A stretch of 64,000 nucleotides of DNA from Saccharum officinarum (Eukaryota; Streptophyta; Magnoliopsida; Poales; Poaceae). Of the stretch, positions 61,703 to 64,000 are shown in pieces. Under the pieces are notes generated by a model. The model was given only the letters and a program-made list of their open reading frames with translations, was not told the DNA's origin and ran no database searches. The stretch is taken from NCBI GenBank assembly GCA_020631735.1, contig CM036225.1, positions 66,390,662 to 66,454,661 of the forward strand, in the 5' to 3' direction. The position numbers and the translations under genes are program-made. The number at the start of each line of letters is the position of its first letter. The first letter of the stretch is position 1.

Positions 61703-63079
61703 TCATCCTTCGAATAGCTCCTGCAGCATCTCCTCCACCTCCTGAGGAGAGACTCCTGGGGTGATGCTATTGTTATCCTCCAAGTATTCCATAAAGCCTG
61801 AAACAACTATCCCAATGATAGCTTCACGCAGCCTTTTCCTCAGCTGAGGGTCCGGGACTTTCCAGAGCTTTTGGGCAGCATAGATCATCTGAAACTTGGA
61901 CTGGAACTTCGGTAGTGGTGCGCTTCTGGTGAAACCACAATGAAATTTGGGATTGTTCAGACATTTCAACACTGGTGTCCAGGACACTTGGAGATAACTC
62001 TCTATGTAATTGTCGATTTTGTGGGTGAGGTCCTGGTGGGAGAATGTCTGTGATACTTTGGTAAGCTTTTGTTCTAGAGAAGCGACCATCTCCATGATGA
62101 GGCTAGTAAGAAAAATCATATCTCCCTCTCGATGATTATGTGCATAATTTGCAGGGTGTAATGCCTTAATGTAGTTTACGATGGACCGAGTGACCTTGTG
62201 GATATTGGGTGATGGCTGCAGAGTGTGAGCAGTGCCCCAGGATGAGTCATCGCACAAGGATGACATGACAGCAGTCCTGATGTGATCCACTGTGTCAGAT
62301 ACGGCCTCATCCAGCTTGCCCAGTTCTGCTGACAAGAGGCCTTCCATATCGTCGGTTATCCTCGTGGATCCTACATAGGGTGATGAACTGAAAGACATCA
62401 TGATCTGTGTTGAGGCTCTGGAGAGAGCATCATGCACGTCTAGCAGTGCCCGGAGCTTCTCAGCTGCCCCCTCTTTGTTGGTAGGAACAATATGTTCTTG
62501 GCAGCTAGGATCATCGACATTCAGAGGAGCAGCAATGGCGTCAACGAAGCTGAGCATCTTCAACAGCGTTGTTTCGACAAATCGTACAAATTCAGGAGCT
62601 GCAGGGGGCGCAACAGTAGCTTCCTCCGGGTCCTGGCTAGAAAATCCACTGGAGCATGCCCACACGATGGATGTGGTGATCGCCCGGAGAGCCGAGTTCC
62701 AACTCTGTACAAGATGCTGTAGCTGCCGCGAGATGAAGATCCTCCTCCCGGATGCATCGAGGTCAGCAAGACGGAAAAGCCAGGCGACCTGCAGCTCCGA
62801 GAGCCACCTGTCTGGGGCACTGACGTTGCCATCGGCACAAGCACTGAATTCCTCCACCAGGCCCCTGACGTGCAGGCCCAACTCTTGCGGGAGCTCCATG
62901 CCTCGTTCTTGGTGGAGCCCCTCGGCGTTTTCCTCGACTACCAGAGGTCGTTCTCCTACTGAATAGGATGAGGGGGTGTAGGTGCTACTCGAGAGGGTGG
63001 TACCTGAAGGGGCGGCGGTGCTGCCAGAAACCCACTGCCGGTAGCCGCCGCTCCATGCTCTCTGTCCGACCGCCGCCAT
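61703..63079 (-). CDS. EXO70 family exocyst subunit, probably a monocot FX-type member
   Basis: This intronless frame of 458 residues starts at MAAVGQRAWSGG (ATG 63079-63077). The frame is open farther upstream to 63166, but those codons come from a MITE and its junction, so the downstream ATG is preferred. The C-terminal part matches the EXO70 C-terminal fold in style: IDNYIESYLQVSWTPVLKCL, then YAAQKLWKVPDPQLRKRLRE and a tail VEEMLQELFEG. EXO70 proteins tether secretory vesicles at the plasma membrane as part of exocyst. Grasses have an expanded set, some of them used by immune receptors. It is shorter than canonical EXO70 (about 600 residues), consistent with the shorter FX clade. The clade call is tentative. 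The frame is intact. Confidence 0.8.
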   Translation of the reverse strand: MAAVGQRAWSGGYRQWVSGSTAAPSGTTLSSSTYTPSSYSVGERPLVVEENAEGLHQERGMELPQELGLHVRGLVEEFSACADGNVSAPDRWLSELQVAWLFRLADLDASGRRIFISRQLQHLVQSWNSALRAITTSIVWACSSGFSSQDPEEATVAPPAAPEFVRFVETTLLKMLSFVDAIAAPLNVDDPSCQEHIVPTNKEGAAEKLRALLDVHDALSRASTQIMMSFSSSPYVGSTRITDDMEGLLSAELGKLDEAVSDTVDHIRTAVMSSLCDDSSWGTAHTLQPSPNIHKVTRSIVNYIKALHPANYAHNHREGDMIFLTSLIMEMVASLEQKLTKVSQTFSHQDLTHKIDNYIESYLQVSWTPVLKCLNNPKFHCGFTRSAPLPKFQSKFQMIYAAQKLWKVPDPQLRKRLREAIIGIVVSGFMEYLEDNNSITPGVSPQEVEEMLQELFEG

Positions 63080-63120
63080 CCTGATGCTGGATGCTTTGAG
63101 TCTGTATTTTTGTTTTCCTA

Positions 63121-63362
63121 GGCCTTGTTCACTTCCCATCCCAATCCAAAATATTTCCTCTTCCACCTATCACATCAAATCTTTCGACGCATGCATGGAG
63201 CATTAAATGTAGGTAAAAAAGATAACTAATTGCATAGTTTATCTGTAAATGTCGGGACGAATCTTTTGAGCCTAGTTAGTCCATGATTGGACAAATTTTG
63301 CCAAATAACAGCGAAAGATGCTACAGTAACTTTTCACCTACTTTTCGCGAAGTGAACACACC
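63121..63362. mobile_element. Tourist-like MITE at the 5' side of the EXO70 gene
   Basis: The ends GGCCTTGTTCACTTC and GAAGTGAACACACC are inverted repeats, flanked by CTA and TTA, an imperfect 3-bp duplication. It lies about 40 bp upstream of the preferred EXO70 start codon. Confidence 0.8.
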
Positions 63363-63418
63363 TTAGTAGTAGTTGGGTCCTTCTCGCGTTTGTTTGTCCT
63401 AGGGAGGATGGTTTGGTC

Positions 63419-63675
63419 TAGGGCTGGACAAAATGCTCGTTAAGCTGGCTCGGTGGCTCGGTACAAAAGTGCTCTGATTTGACTCATTTATCTTTTAAAA
63501 TGAAAATGACTTGATTTGGAACGACTTTCAACTTCGGCTCGGCTCGTTAAGCTCGGCTCGTTAGGCTCGTCGTGAAGTTGGGTCTTAAACAATGCAGGAA
63601 ATAATGATGAATAAGATTATACCAATTTCTAAAAAAGCTCGAAAAAAATTACGGTTGGCTCGATATCCAGCCCTG
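63419..63675. mobile_element. hAT-like MITE upstream of the EXO70 gene
   Basis: A 257-bp insert with an 8-bp duplication GTTTGGTC (63411-63418 and 63676-63683). The ends TAGGGCTGGA and ATATCCAGCCCTG are short inverted repeats. The interior has repeats of GGCTCG. Confidence 0.88.
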
Positions 63676-63683
63676 GTTTGGTC

Positions 63684-63954
63684 ACTATGGTGCCTTCTTT
63701 TTTTTCACTCTCCTCTTCTCTAGTGAGCTTTTACCTCAGCTTTTAGTAGTATCGTTTATATAATTTTTTTTAAGTCTTTTATTTTTTTTAAAAAAAGTTT
63801 AGTAGTCTTTTCATTATATATATGTCATTTTGATTCTGTACGCGTTAAACTTTCTAAGTTTGACTAGATTTGTAAAAAGTAGTAGCAACATTTGCATCTT
63901 CAAATAAGTTTATTATAAAAATATATTCAACAACTAATCCGATGATGATGCTTA
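63684..63954. other. AT-rich flank
   Basis: No gene is recognised. Poly-T and poly-A tracts near 63765-63795 and AT-rich sequence follow. Confidence 0.5.
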
Positions 63955-64000
63955 GGCCCCGTTAGGATTCCATGGTCTAAAACTTTAGACCACTTTAACT
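63955..64000. mobile_element. Probable start of another Tourist-like MITE, cut by the window edge
   Basis: GGCCCCGTTAGGATTCC follows a TTA (63952-63954), in the style of Tourist ends. The other end is outside the window. Confidence 0.4.

Noticed and set aside
62400..62966. Plus-strand 188-codon ORF opposite the EXO70 gene
   Set aside because: It is antisense to a frame with clear EXO70 features and has no domain of its own.

Overview
The window is nuclear DNA of a grass, most likely a panicoid or Andropogoneae species such as sorghum, sugarcane, Miscanthus or a relative. The evidence is a five-exon gene for the chloroplast protease FTSH1, a monocot-type EXO70 gene, a tandem pair of monocot NLR-type genes, many short inverted-repeat elements with grass-type ends, and large nested LTR retrotransposons. 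The genus is inferred and not proven.

Layout. (1) Positions 1-20.6 kb hold two minus-strand copies, A (about 115-11432) and B (about 15732-20008), of an unusual NLR-type gene whose NB-ARC P-loop is degenerate. Both are broken, by different lesions. Copy A carries a 7.8-kb Ty1/copia element (958-8732, duplication ATAAC). Copy B carries three MITEs inside its coding sequence. Between the copies lie LINE remnants, a (TA)n tract and a probable LTR remnant. (2) Positions 20.6-23.5 kb are gene-poor. (3) Positions 23459-53240 are one nested insertion. A Tourist-like MITE (TSD TAA) was split by a 29.4-kb Ty3/gypsy chromovirus with LTRs of about 5.0 kb (TSD GTGGT). Its left LTR was then hit by a 13.2-kb SIRE/Maximus-type copia element (TSD CTCAG) and its right LTR by a 511-bp hAT-like element (TSD GCTAGACT). 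All the LTR elements read on the minus strand. (4) Positions 53.2-56.7 kb hold a small palindromic element, a LINE remnant, a truncated CACTA-like end and a hAT-like MITE just upstream of FTSH1. (5) Positions 56763-60190 are an apparently intact FTSH1 gene on the plus strand. (6) Positions 61703-63079 are an apparently intact, intronless EXO70-family gene on the minus strand, with MITEs on both sides.

Only FTSH1 and the EXO70 gene look like working host genes. The rest is resistance-gene decay and transposon turnover. I found no clearly new biological system. The best leads are: GC palindrome arrays shared by the U3 of the SIRE-type element and the region upstream of its envelope-like ORF; an unusual two-part leader and gag/pol arrangement in the first copia element; a reading frame that runs through the polypurine tract into the LTR of the gypsy element; and MITEs placed where they can alter the 5' ends of the two live genes. 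All coordinates and repeat matches were read by eye, and no database search was possible.
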